Assembly: GCA_039105265.1 (NCBI GenBank)
Contig: JAPFFF010000003.1
Coordinates: 7,068,001 to 7,132,000, forward strand
From: Tritrichomonas musculus
Lineage: Eukaryota > Parabasalia > Tritrichomonadida > Tritrichomonadidae
Reading direction: 5' to 3'
Length of the DNA stretch: 64,000 nt
Shown: positions 50,442-61,189 of the stretch, piece by piece
How positions within the stretch are numbered: position 1 is the first letter of the stretch
Layout: every line of letters begins with the position of its first letter
Notes under the pieces: model-generated
Seen by the model: the letters and a program-made list of their open reading frames with translations, nothing else
Databases searched by the model: none
What the model was told of the DNA's origin: nothing
Program-made: the position numbers and the translations under genes

Positions 50442-51958
50442 GAAATTTTCTTGAGAAGCTCAATATTGATGATTTTTGTTCATTATAATTGTTAATATTT
50501 GATATGAATATAATGTTGAATTTCTATGGCAAATTGAATTTCAATTATTTTTTTTTTTTTTATTCCACAATAGATTTTAATTCAATTATTTTTTTATTAA
50601 TATTTTATCAATGAAATAGCTTGCTAATATTAAATTAAATGAATTTTCATTAGACAATTCAATTTTTCATTTATTGAATACTATATAAAATATTCAAATA
50701 TTTGAATTGGTCTATTAAAAAGTTACAATTACTAAACTTTTTGATTATAACCACATTAAATAAAAAGATGGAATAATAATAATAATAAAATTATATAAAG
50801 TTGTCTAAGGGTCATAAGGTTATATAATAACCTAAAGATCAAGATTTTTCATATTTTTTTTTTTTTTTTTTTTTTTTTGAGATCTAATATATTACAAAAA
50901 ATTATCTTTTTAGAGGTGAGATTTATTTTTGTTCTTTTTTTAAATATATTTTTTTTCATTTTATTTTTTTTAAATCATTATAATGTTTTTCAAATTATAA
51001 TGACAATCTTGTATTTTTTACCAAATAAAACATGTTAGAATTATTTGCCAATTATAAAAAATAATTTTTTTCTACATTTGTAAACTTTGTTTTTTAATTT
51101 TCGCGTGTAGACTTACTGTTTCTAAGAATTTATTTCAAATATTGAATGATTTATTTTTTACGAGCGAAATCAAGGAATTACTTCAAAAACTATGTTACAT
51201 TCCTTCAAAAACAACAAAGAAATTTTCATTCACCAATAAGACTAAACTGAAAGTAAAAACTCAGACCACTAATTGAATATAATTTGAATACTTTATATGA
51301 TCGTTATAAATTTTTTATATTCAAATTCTTGATCGTATATACGCTTTTATATTCAAAAAATGGTATGAGTTTTTTCCCAATTGAATTTTATTAATTTTCA
51401 ATGATTAATGATTTAAAATTGAATAAAAATGGGTTTTACTAAAAAAATAGTTTTGCTCTTTTTTTTCATTATGATCGCTTTCTATTTTCATGAAAATTAA
51501 TATAAAAACAATTTTCTTATTGCAAAAAAACAGTTGATACGTACTGCGCTATGTCGTGCTGTTCAATGAGATATGATCAAAAAATAAAAAGAGTAAAAAA
51601 CCTTGTTTTGGCGCATAACTGATAATTTTTAATGACAGCTTCTTGTTGTTGAGTGTATTACGTGAAATTTGGTGTTTTTGATTGAAAATTGGTTAAAAAT
51701 TTTATATCTGAATAGATCAAATAATATAACAAATTGTAATGTTTAAAGAGTAAAAAAATTCTTTGATGCATATTTAGCGATTGCTTGAAGTTTTTGCTGA
51801 GATATTGATGAAATTCGTAAAAAAAAAAAAGATTGGTAAATAAGATTTTGAGATAAAATTTTATAAATGAGAAGAAATATTTTATGTCATAATAATTGAG
51901 GGAAAAAATAGTGGTCTGCCTTTTTACTTTAAGTTTATTAATATTCTTAATAAATCAG
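49109..51958. other. Long gene-free AT-rich stretch
   Basis: About 2.85 kb without a protein-like frame. It contains a 43-base poly-A tract (50397-50439), a roughly 25-base poly-T (50854-50878) and a direct repeat of ATCATTTCAAATAATAATTT at about 50246 and 50305. Long pure homopolymers may mark retrotransposed tails or be ordinary low-complexity spacer. Confidence 0.6.
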
Positions 51959-52545
51959 CAGGGATGGTTACCGTTACTAATCGGTAAACATTTAAACGTT
52001 CTCTACCGTACCGGTATTACCTTTAAAACTGCCAGTATATGGTAATACCAGTACACTTACCGATTTACCAGGAGAAATGTTACCGGAAATGATGTGAAAC
52101 TTTCAGTAAAACATCGGTATTTATTTTTTGATGATATTATAACATACTTTTCAAAAAATCATTCTAAATTAAATATGTTTGAGGCTTGTTATAATGTCAA
52201 ATTAGAATACCAGTTTAATTATATAATTTTAATTTATTTCATTATATAAATTCTATTTTATATTTAATTATCTTAAGCCTAAAAAAATATTAAAAGTCAT
52301 AGCTTAAAATTTTAACTCAAAATTATAATTATTATATCAATATGGAATTACCGGTAATTACCAGTAATCATAAAAAAATACATTTTACTACTTTTATGAA
52401 AAAAATCGGTATTAAATTTTTACTGGCGGTTATTTTAAACGTATTTACCGGTACATACTTAATACTCCAAAAAAAATACCAGTATTTACTGCTTACCAGT
52501 AGCATTCCGGTAAACGGTAAAAACTGATCTCGGTAGCCATCCCTG
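51959..52545. mobile_element. hAT-like non-autonomous element, 587 bases, with perfect 8-base target duplication
   Basis: It starts CAGGGATGG and ends CCATCCCTG. The target-site duplication TAAATCAG stands at 51951-51958 and 52546-52553. Both the CAG...CTG-type ends and the 8-base duplication are hallmarks of hAT transposons. The terminal 150 bases on each side are packed with short ACCGGTA/TACCGGT-like words (about a dozen), likely transposase-binding sites. No transposase is encoded; a 61-residue frame inside is a by-product of these repeats. Confidence 0.95.
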
Positions 52546-52593
52546 TAAATCAGAAGAAAAGGAAGATGTTTTCATCAGAAAAAATGACAATTC

Positions 52594-52595
<2 letters not shown>

Positions 52596-52639
<44 letters not shown>
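52596..52639. repeat. 44-base poly-T tract
   Basis: A pure T run of 44 bases, 43 bases downstream of the hAT element. It is the longest of several homopolymer tracts in this part of the window. Confidence 0.9.
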
Positions 52640-52640
<1 letters not shown>

Positions 52641-52846
52641 ATAACTTAATCTTTTTCACTAAAATAGCACTTTTTCAGAAGATACTTAGTTTATTTAGAA
52701 TAAGAAAAAGAGCTTTATCTTGGCATCTAAAACTCATATTTTATTTTTTAATAAAGGAATAACATTTGTATATTAATATACTAATATATTGATTTTCTTT
52801 CAAAAAATAGAAAACTCCAATAATAATAATATTCTTAAAAAAAAAA

Positions 52847-52962
52847 TTCTCGTTATTTTGGATTGACAGTAGACCGTTATTATCAATTCAAAAAAATAGT
52901 AAAACTTTGAATTTTTTGTGAAAAAATATCTAATTAAAAAGGTCAATTCAAAATAACGAGAA
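52847..52962. mobile_element. Hairpin MITE-like element, about 116 bases
   Basis: TTCTCGTTATTTTGGATTGA at 52847 pairs with its reverse complement (one mismatch) at 52942-52962. The interior is 74 bases of AT-rich DNA. Short size and terminal pairing fit a MITE; target duplication is not clear. Confidence 0.6.
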
Positions 52963-53697
52963 ATGCCTCAAAAAGTCAAACTTGGCTATTCACCTCACTG
53001 GAGAGGGTTTCCCAGTCAGATTTTTTCCATTAATATTTTTTTTTTGGAAAATCATTCGAAATTAATTCAGAAAAAACAATTTTTTATGAAGAGAGAAAAA
53101 ATAATATCTTTTTCACTTTCTTTTTTAAGAGACAAAGAATCTGATACTTATTAAACTTTTTTTTTTTTTTTTTTTTTCACCAAAAATATGATCAAAATAA
53201 AGAAGAATTCTTTTATTTTCTTCAATTGTTAACGGATATATATAACAATCATCATAAATTTCTCAATTTTAATATTTAATTGAAAAAAGATATTTCTGTA
53301 TCAAACAAATGATTAGATATTTTTAATATTTTTAAAACAAATAAAACTATCCTTCTTTTTCTAACAAAAAATCAAACCATTAAAAAAATAATTAGAATAT
53401 TTGAATCTGAATCAAATTTAATATAATTTTTGTATTAAAACTCAAAACAATCTTTGATTTTTCATGATTTAATGTATCATTTAGTAAATTTTCTTTTTAT
53501 AAAATATAATTATGCCAAATTAATACCATCATTGTGAAATAATAGAATCATTTATAACTTGAAGATAAAAAAAAAAAAAAAAAAAAACAGAAATTAAATC
53601 TGTTCAAGATAAAAATGGAGCATTTAATGGTTAAACTTTTATGGACCAATTGTCGTAGCAAATAATAGGCAGATAATTGTTATATATCAACATATGA

Positions 53698-53754
53698 TAA
53701 TAAATCGATTATCCGAAGATGTAGGCTTCATAAGTTCGGATAATAGATTTATTA
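53698..53754. repeat. 57-base hairpin
   Basis: TAATAAATCGATTATCCGAA at 53698-53717 pairs with 53735-53754 at 19 of 20 positions around a 17-base loop. It could be a tiny MITE or a structured terminator-like element. Confidence 0.6.
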
Positions 53755-54223
53755 ATTTTAGGAGATAATATAAAGTTTTTGAAAGGAACATATATAGAAA
53801 AAATTATAGAATTTTTCTCACAATTTTTCTGAGTATAATTGGAAATACTAATTTAAAGGAATTAGAATAATATTTGAACCAGCTGCAATTGAATTTCCTT
53901 CATGAGATTTCAAACTGATTGGCTATGATCAAGTTTAGTTAATTCAAAATATTGAGTTATGTTTGTAATTTTCAATTGAAAACTATGATATTTTCAATGA
54001 TTTATCAATTTTCACTGTATAAAAATTTGAAAATTACTCTGAAAATTGAATGGTACAAGAATTTACAATTCAGTTTAAATTTACATTTTTCTTGTTTTGC
54101 TCATATAAATGTTTCAGTTGAAATATCATATATGAATTCATATTTTTTTTTTTTTTTTTTTTTTGGAAGAATTGAAATAAATCCAAATTATATATAATTT
54201 AGTAATCCTTGTAAATTTTAATT

Positions 54224-54302
54224 ATGGCTGTGTCTGGAAAAGGAATGAAGCAATTATCAAAAAGAAAAAAAGAAAAGGTATACTAACACACCTGCTAGAC
54301 TT
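54224..54302 (+). other. Short coding-like start followed by a trichomonad-type intron motif
   Basis: ATG at 54224 begins MAVSGKGMKQLSKRKKEK, a basic Lys-rich stretch like a histone or ribosomal protein tail. It is followed directly by GTATACTAACACACCTGCTAG. The word ACTAACACAC equals the conserved core of trichomonad 3' intron sites (ACTAACACACAG), and GTAT fits the 5' site. Nothing convincing follows on the other side, so it may be a broken first exon with an intron remnant, or chance. Confidence 0.3.
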
Positions 54303-54341
54303 TCATTTATTTTTTTAAATAAATAGAGCGGTTGTCCATTT

Positions 54342-54431
54342 TAGGGTGGCTCTGAGAAACCATTTTTGGTATTCAAAAAGTTCGAATTTAAACTTTTTAA
54401 ATACCAAAAATGGTTTCTCAGAGCCACCCTA
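54342..54431. mobile_element. 90-base near-perfect hairpin element with 7-base target duplication
   Basis: The left arm starts TAGGGTGGCTCTGAGAAACC; the right arm is its reverse complement for about 32 bases, around a short central loop. TCCATTT flanks both sides (54335-54341 and 54432-54438). The arms are essentially identical, so the insertion is recent. It is a miniature element with no coding space; the class is unclear because the duplication is 7 bases rather than the hAT-typical 8. Confidence 0.85.
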
Positions 54432-55224
54432 TCCATTTGTAAAGTATTTAAAAAAAGATAATTGGTTAATAATATTTTATATTTGGGGTTGAAATATATG
54501 GTTTGCTCAGATATATTCTGTTGATTATGAGAAAAAAAATTTCAAAATAAAAATAAAAGTGTTTTAAAAATTTAATATTTCTCACAAAATTATATACCCG
54601 ATTTTCTCTTCATTATTTCATTCCATTTTATAAATTACTTTATTTTTCATATTTTATCTTTTATGAGTTTATTTGAAAATTGAATTTTTGTATTATTATT
54701 TTTGGTCAATTCAAATTTCCAAATAAATTTCAATTAAATTTATCAATTTAATTGAAATTTATAAAATATTTTTATAATGATACGAAAAGGAGATATTGAT
54801 TTCATAATTATATAAAAAGAAATAATTTATACCACTATTATTGTAATTTTGGATGATAGATAAATTGATTGAATCATAAAAGAAAATATATTTTTTTTTT
54901 TTAGATAAAAAACTAATTTCCCAGATGCCAGCTATAAATCCTTATTTTATAATCTTTCATTAAACTTTCCTGATTCACATGCAATTTCTGAATCAAGTTT
55001 TCCTATCAATATTATCTAATGATCAAAATCGATGATTTTATTTAAATAATTATTTCGATCTTTTAATCACAATTACAACCTTTCCATGTCATGTAAGGTG
55101 TAAGTTCTCTCAATTTTTCTGATATATCCATTCAAATATTTCATTCAATTGTTATTCCAATTGGAATAACGGTTTACGGAAAAAAATTTACTTTATTTAT
55201 AAACTCGTAAATTTGATAAAGACA

Positions 55225-55247
55225 CTTTTTGAGCGTAGCTCAAAAAG
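55225..55247. repeat. Palindromic repeat, copy 1
   Basis: A 23-base palindrome centred on GAGCGTAGCTC. It is part of a roughly 33-base word (starting AAAGACACTTTTTGAGCG) that recurs at about 56420. Confidence 0.85.
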
Positions 55248-55972
55248 CGGACATCTTATCCATATATATTAAAGATTTCCCTCAAAAAATTTTAAAAAAC
55301 GATATTAGAGCCATTTTGGCTTATCACACATTAAACAATTTATTTATATATATTTCCAAAAGATTAAAAAGTTTGTTTATTTATAAAAATCAGATTTTAA
55401 TAACAGGATAAATCTATTTTTATTAAATTTTTGTTAGAACTTTTTATATGAGGTTTCAGAATAATTGATAAGAAGCAATCAAAATTTACGATCAAAAATG
55501 AGAATAAATAACACATCACCTTTTTTTTGCTGTTTTCATTTTGATTAGTGGAACCTGCTCGAACGCGTAAGTCCTTATCGCAATATAAACCAAAATCTCG
55601 CACGAATGATATTTAACTAAAAAAATTTACTCAAGATTCTAAGATTTCCTAAATTACGATTTTTATTTTTTTAATTACTTACAATTATCTACTCTTTCAT
55701 CAAAAATTTGATTTTATATTACAATATGAATATGTATAGACCTTCAGCATATTTCAGACTTCCTCTCCTCATAATTATTTTTTATAACATTGACATGCAT
55801 GTAGGTTTTTAACATTTATTACGACCTTAAAACTTCCTCTCATAATAAATATTCATTACCATCTCTTCCCAGTCTCCAAAGGGAGCCTGGTGTATGACAA
55901 TTACTTTATCTAATTTCGACGGCGCCAAAATCCAAGCAAACCGAGCTGAGCGTAGCGAACATGTATTTCTTG

Positions 55973-56002
55973 AGCCACTACGAGCGAAGCGAAGTAGTGG
56001 CT
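55973..56002. repeat. GC-rich hairpin with AGCGAAGCGA loop
   Basis: A perfect 9-base stem (AGCCACTAC) with a 12-base loop. Its composition is unlike the surrounding AT-rich DNA and similar to the other GC-rich palindromes nearby. Confidence 0.85.
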
Positions 56003-56425
56003 ATTAAAAGGTTAAATTTTTTTTTATTCATAATCTTATCTATTAAAATAAAATTACCCATTAATTTATAATAATTATTCTAAATTATTCTATATTTTTT
56101 AATTAGCTATTTTATGAGAGATAAGATTGAAACAGATAAATAAGATTAGATGATATTGAATGTAAATGACGAAATTTGATGAGATTAGATGAGAATGATG
56201 AGATTAATTGAATTTGGATGTAACAGATGAAAAAAATGAGAATAAAGTAAAATGATGAGAACAGATTTGTTACTTTATTCTAATTTTTTTAATTTGTATT
56301 TTAGGTAAATTTTTCATCGTCAAAGGTCAAAATTTCAAAATCTAGAATTTTCTTTTTTAGAAAAAAAATAATGGTTTAAATTTTGATATTATACAGAAAA
56401 AAATTAGTATACAGTGCTAAAGACA

Positions 56426-56448
56426 CTTTTTGAGCGAAGCTCAAAAAG
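56426..56448. repeat. Palindromic repeat, copy 2
   Basis: The same palindrome as 55225-55247 with T/A exchange at the centre (GAGCGAAGCTC). The flanking bases also match, so the repeated unit is longer than the hairpin. Confidence 0.85.
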
Positions 56449-56612
56449 TGGCGTCCCTTGTCAATTGTTAAAAAAAAAAGCAAAAGCATTTTCTAAAAGA
56501 ATATTTACTATCTTGTGATCCTGTTTTTCAGCTTTTCACTCAATATTTTATTATATGGGATTTAAATTATAGGTTTGTTCCCTAGATTAAAAGTAAATTT
56601 TGGGCGACAAAG

Positions 56613-57225
56613 TTACAGATATTTCCGATTGAAATTTCCAATTATCGCCAACCAATTATAGCCCCTCTCTATTAAAGCAATAGTACTTTTATTGTATTCA
56701 CAACAGTCAATTTCCAAAGGGTGACTGTGAGCAACAAGATAAAAATCGATTTTGAACATGATATTATCTCCAAAATCAAAAAAAAAAACAATTAAAGGCA
56801 TGCTTAGATCCAAATACTCCAAATTAATTAACACCAATAAACTTAAATCGATAAAGATTCTTCTCTATTTACCTGGAGTTATCCCTTTTTGATGGGACGA
56901 TTAGCAATTTCATGGAAACATTTCCATATTTCTGTTTTAGGATACATTCAGCAAAAAGGTCAAAGCGTTGAGTGAATGATTTATTCAATTGCAAAATTCT
57001 GCCATTTTGCACCCAATGATTTGTGGCCTTTTCAGTCTTGCCAATTTGAGCAGAGTTATTGGTAGAACAATTGTCTAAATAGCAGTACCATTGATCCAAC
57101 TTTTCATCCAAATGGATAAAACTTTGGAAAATCAAAGCCTGTTTTCTTCGAGTGTCAAATTTTTGACTTATGTCATGAATATTATATTTTAAAATTAGCG
57201 ACAGAATTCCATGCACTGAGTTCAT
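56613..57225 (-). pseudogene. Coding-like fragments of an unassigned gene
   Basis: Two minus-strand open stretches with natural protein composition: 56869-57225 (KYNIHDISQKFDTRRKQALI, LDEKLDQWYCYLDNCSTNNS) and 56613-56837 (FYLVAHSHPLEIDCCEYNKS, IERGYNWLAIIGNFNRK). Trp, Cys and His residues are more frequent than in random AT-rich frames. I recognise no family; they could be host or element-derived. The region abuts the MITE at 57238, and beyond it coding-like sequence is on the plus strand. Confidence 0.35.
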
Positions 57226-57237
57226 CCATCCATTCTA

Positions 57238-57380
57238 AACTGGTAGTCATTTTTGCATACAACTCAATTTTCATTTATCATTGAAAACTAATAATTATTT
57301 ATTTCAAAATTGAGTTGATTATCTTCATTTTTCAATACTCTTCAGAAAAATTGAGTTGTATGCAAAAATGACTATCAGTT
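57238..57380 (+). mobile_element. TA-inserting MITE, copy 3 (143 bases)
   Basis: TA at 57236-57237 and 57381-57382 flanks AACTGGTAGTCATTTTTGCA and its inverted partner; arms match over about 35 bases with few differences. The body is nearly the same as copy 2 (28609-28752), in the same orientation. It lies between coding-like fragments. Good arm identity suggests it is the youngest of the three. Confidence 0.92.
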
Positions 57381-57382
57381 TA

Positions 57383-57784
57383 CAACATTGGATATGAAAA
57401 GTTCTTCCATGATTACTTTCCAGAGAGCAAATTCCGGAAACTTGAAAATTTCATCGCATTTGATCCTAATTTCCGTAACCAAGACTGGATTCGCTTTGAA
57501 ATACCATATTTGAACGAAAGTGATTTCGAGAATGTCATGAATCGGACAAAAACATTGGATATCATTCCGCCAATGTCGCTGGGATATTCACTTTTTCAGG
57601 GCCAAAATGGTCCTAGACTTTTTCTTACTGCCTCTGTTTCTAAAGAAGAAACAGAAAGGGACAAGATTGATTGCATCAATCCAGAGAAATGATTGTTGAA
57701 CATGACACCTATGAAAACATTGCAGTTAAATCAATTGGCATTGATTACAAGAGCAAGAGCATTGAAGAAGAAAATATTGTCTAA
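57383..57784 (+). pseudogene. Coding-like fragment of an unassigned gene, plus strand
   Basis: Codon use and composition are clearly protein-like: YEKFFHDYFPESKFRKLENF, FDPNFRNQDWIRFEIPYLNE, then MSLGYSLFQGQNGPRLFLTA, and a final short piece including EHDTYENIAVKSIGIDYKSK. I do not recognise the family. There is no convincing start, and the MITE at 57238 directly precedes it. It could be a host gene relic or part of a mobile element. Confidence 0.4.
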
Positions 57785-58797
57785 ATATTCAATATTATTT
57801 GATGAAGGTGCAAAGCCTGCTCAATTAGCAAGTCATTCAAAATCTCTTTCTCCTCTCTCTGAGTAATATAAAAATCATCCATCAATGATTTCCATCTGAT
57901 TCAAAAATCGAAATGACTACTACCAACTACTTCTTGATCTTAAATAATATTTAAATTCAATTAATTATCAATTCACTTTTACTTGTATAACTATTAAAAA
58001 TATTTTTAATATTTTAAATATTCTCATTAATTGCGATATTCTTATTACAATATTAAACATCGCAAATAATGAACTAATTTTCAAAGTATTGATAGCAAGA
58101 AAGAGAACTATTAAGTGTCTATAGATCAGTTTTAATATAAACCTTTCAATATTGTTAAAACTCATAGAATATTATGATTCTGAATGCACTACCCTTGAAA
58201 AAATTATGGTCAAAAGTGTATAAAATTTCTCCAAAACGATCAAAAATATAAGCATAATGATAGAAGGTAGGAAACTAATGAATTCATAAGATTTTTTTTT
58301 TTAAGGTACAAATCCAGTACGTTAAGAAACCGCAAAATTTTTTGACATATGATAAAGAAACATGGTTCGTTTCAACTATTAACCTTTTTTTTTATTTTTT
58401 TTTTTATAATTCAAAAGGAACTTGGTTCATTTCTTAGCCTACCCTTTTATTATTATTATTATTATTATAATTATTTTTATTTTTATTATTCAAATAATAT
58501 TGAAATCATGAAGAAACTTCATTAAAACAAATTTTCGCATTTAATTTAGAATTTGAAAACTGAAATTGTCGTTCGGCACTCATTGTGGATGCAATTGGAG
58601 AATGGATTAAAGGCGAAATGGTATAAAATTTCACCTTTGTGTGCCTTATCGTTTTTGATTTTAGTTTATTTAAATTTTAAAATATTACAATATCTGAGCG
58701 CTACAAAAAAAGATATAAAAGCAAATTTATTACATTCAAATTTTGAGATTACATTGAAAAAATATATAACGTTTGTTATTTAATTCCAGGATGTTTA
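57785..58797. other. Mostly gene-free stretch with a (TTA)n run
   Basis: A TTA microsatellite lies at about 58448-58475. A 76-residue frame at 58553 begins with VVRHSLWMQLENGLKAKWYK and looks partly protein-like, but is unsupported. Confidence 0.4.
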
Positions 58798-59033
58798 TTT
58801 TATTCCAGGATAACCGTTTAAGATGGTTTAATATTTAACTATGCCGATTATCCATTAAAATATCATTCAAAAATTGAATTAAAAACGATCAATCATCCTG
58901 GGATTATAATTAAGAAGGAAAAATTTGAATAAAAAAGGTAAGGAAAAAAACATAAGTTTTAAATCAAAATACGAACTTTTTATATGAGCTTATTGAAATT
59001 TTATTATAAAAAAACGGTTATCCTGGAATAAAA
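58798..59033. mobile_element. TIR element, about 236 bases
   Basis: TTTTATTCCAGGATAACCGT at 58798 pairs perfectly with its reverse complement near 59012-59033. A second, inner-outer pair (AATTCCAGGATG near 58782 and CATCCTGGGATT near 58896) suggests nested or rearranged copies. No coding frame. Confidence 0.65.
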
Positions 59034-59175
59034 TTAAAATTCTTGAAAAAAATAATGAACGTTACATTAAAAAAAAGTATTTTTTTTCTTTTTCTAAAAT
59101 TGATAGTTTAAAACGTAAATGTATGCATTCAACAATGAAATTTGTTTAAATCATTTATTCATATCACTTTATTAA

Positions 59176-59575
59176 ATGTCATTTACTTCAGAAACATCAG
59201 CTAAAGTTCTTCAAGCTTTTTTTGTACAATTTATTCAAAATGATATTGAAAAAGTAGTTAAGTACTTTTTTGTTCTTTATTTATGTCCATTAAATAAGAA
59301 TCATATCAGTATACCATTTTGTATAATACCTCGTTCGAATGGTATTGCATGTAAAATAATTTTGAAAACATTCGATAATGCCTCGATAACCTCTCCAAAA
59401 GTTGCATTGTAATAGTAGGAAAGGTGTATGATGGTGACCCTGCATGACTTACACGAGTTTCACTGGTTTCTAATCATTTATTAGAATGTGCAATGAATCA
59501 GTCTGATTTAACTCTAGAAAAAATGGCTCATTAATCATTTATAGAGAATTCAGGCCCGTTGATCAACTTGATTAA
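59176..59575 (+). pseudogene. Unassigned coding-like relic
   Basis: A 78-residue frame from the ATG at 59176 (MSFTSETSAKVLQAFFVQFI, PFCIIPRSNGIACKIILKTF), followed in another frame by VYDGDPA and LVSNHLLECAMNQSDLTLEK. Composition is protein-like. It may come from a transposase or a host gene; I cannot tell which. Confidence 0.3.
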
Positions 59576-60178
59576 ATGCGATCGTTAGTAGTTAACGGTA
59601 GGCTCCGAGGCCAAAAATGCCCTCCCAGCCTACCACTACTCCAGGGGTTCGCACCCCTGGACTCCCTTCAGAAGGCCCCAAAAGCCCCACATTCAAAAAG
59701 TTCGCAACAAAAAAATACCAAACTCATACTTTTATCGTCTCTTTATCAAAATTATTTTAGGGCCAACATTTCAAAAAAAATTTCTAAAAAAAGTAGTATA
59801 TATAAATGGCGTGATTTCTTAACGTCCCGTCAAGAAATCCCTTCCATTTTTTATCACGACCACAAATGGATGCCCCCGAGTGATTTAAAAATGATGACAG
59901 AATATAAAGGTTACACTTTACGCAGCCCCTATTATACATCAAGACAGACGCAACAAATCTATGATGCACAAAAAAATATTAGGACGTGCGATAGTCATGG
60001 ATACGTTATTTTGGAAGTATTAGATGAAAGGAACAAGTTTAGTGGCTATAGATATGCTAAATTTAGACGCACAGCTTTGTTGAAATATAGTGGTGATTAC
60101 GATTTGTTGAAGGAAAAAGACGCCCCAAGATATCGATATTTCGATGAGCAATCCCTATGGAGCACGCTTTCTTTATAG
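59576..60178 (+). pseudogene. Unassigned coding-like piece next to the GC-rich hairpins (fossil region)
   Basis: A 200-residue open frame. Its first 45 residues are translated from the hairpin block and are probably not protein. The rest has natural composition (IYKWRDFLTSRQEIPSIFYH, YKGYTLRSPYYTSRQTQQIY, YRYAKFRRTALLKYSGDYDL), rich in Tyr and Arg. No family recognised. It may be part of the virus-like fossil. Confidence 0.35.
59587..59660. repeat. GC-rich double hairpin
   Basis: CCAGGGGTTCGCACCCCTGG at 59641-59660 is a perfect 8-base stem with a TCGC loop. Immediately before it, AGTAGTTAACGGTAGGCT (59587) pairs with AGCCTACCACTACT (59627-59640). The block of about 120 bases to 59700 is far richer in G and C than anything near it, a sign of foreign origin. 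Confidence 0.88.
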
Positions 60179-60900
60179 TAATGAATGTATTTCATTCTTG
60201 GCGTTATCTTCAGCTAAGATACCATTTGATGTAAAGAATGTCGTATTTATCAATATGAAATTAGCTGTTGCATCGACCATGAAATTGCTACTATTTAATG
60301 GATATTCAAGATTGTTTAACCAGATCTTATTTGGTTCGCATTGATATTCATACATAGGAGTATTATTAACATTGAATGATATATTGATTTTGATTTCTTT
60401 ATCACTGGCAACATTATTTTTGTTTTCATGATATGTCAAATCGAGCATACCTTCATATGCATCAAGTTGTTGGTCAAATTGATAACGAATGCTAGTACTA
60501 TTTGGTATGCTGAATGTATAGTTAATTCGTGTTAATTTATTCTCTAACGCAGCTAGCCTAGCCTTTAAGGACGACCTTTCTTTGAAAAATGATCGTCGTG
60601 GTTACATTTTTATTTTTCCTCAATCTTTCATAATTTTATTGTAAAACTCATATTAACAAATAAATAATTGGAATATAATGCATATTAAATAAGATTTAAT
60701 ATAAGTATTTAAGGAATTTGATGTATTATCTATCCTTGTCTTCAATTCTTTATTTTCACTTTTCAAAGCATATTTTGATAAATCTACGGCGGCAGGAATC
60801 TCACTCTTTACTTTCTCCAACGCCTCATTTACTTCATCAACAGTAGGGAAATTGATGTATTATCTATACTTGTCTTCAATTCTTCATTTTCATAGGTATC
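60173..60900 (-). pseudogene. Fibre-like gene remnant (virus-like fossil)
   Basis: Minus-strand sequence with trimeric-fibre character: units such as LSKYALKSENKELK and VKSEIPA resemble YALKTDMTHAIEQVKSEIPE of the intact fibre-like protein at 3717-7541. Two copies of a roughly 45-base word (at 60719 and 60853 on the plus strand) are repeat units of this gene, about 134 bases apart. The piece nearest 60173 is beta-rich (KEIKINISFNVNNTPMYEYQ). Broken in several places. Confidence 0.42.
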
Positions 60901-61189
60901 GGAAATCAAGTGGAGCATGCCTTTGTCACACCCTATACGACAGCAAAGCAACAATCAGTAACAAAGAATTTGTCGAAAATGGCGTGGCACCTTGGATTAT
61001 GAGCAAAAATCGCTATTCTAAGATGAATGATTTTCTTACCGATATATAAAAAACTTAAGAGAAATTGATAGACTTGACTTTGCCTTTTCTTTGATCCCAT
61101 CAACAGTCTAGGAGCTTTCTTATGTGAGGCGTATACAAAAGAGCAGCGTTTGAATCTTTTGTCGATTGGTTTTAGCTTTATACTCATAT

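Larger units (their letters stand above)
54440..56612. other. Gene-free AT-rich stretch with GC-rich palindromes
   Basis: No protein-like frame was found. Three palindromes stand out: CTTTTTGAGCGTAGCTCAAA at 55225-55247, a near-identical copy at 56426-56448, and AGCCACTAC pairing with GTAGTGGCT at 55973-56002 with the loop GAGCGAAGCGAA. Confidence 0.6.

Noticed and set aside
52342-52527. 61-residue frame inside the hAT-like element
   Set aside because: It is made of ACCGGTA-type subterminal repeats, not a gene.
53952-54197. 81-residue frame
   Set aside because: It runs through a poly-T tract (Phe run) and has no protein-like features.
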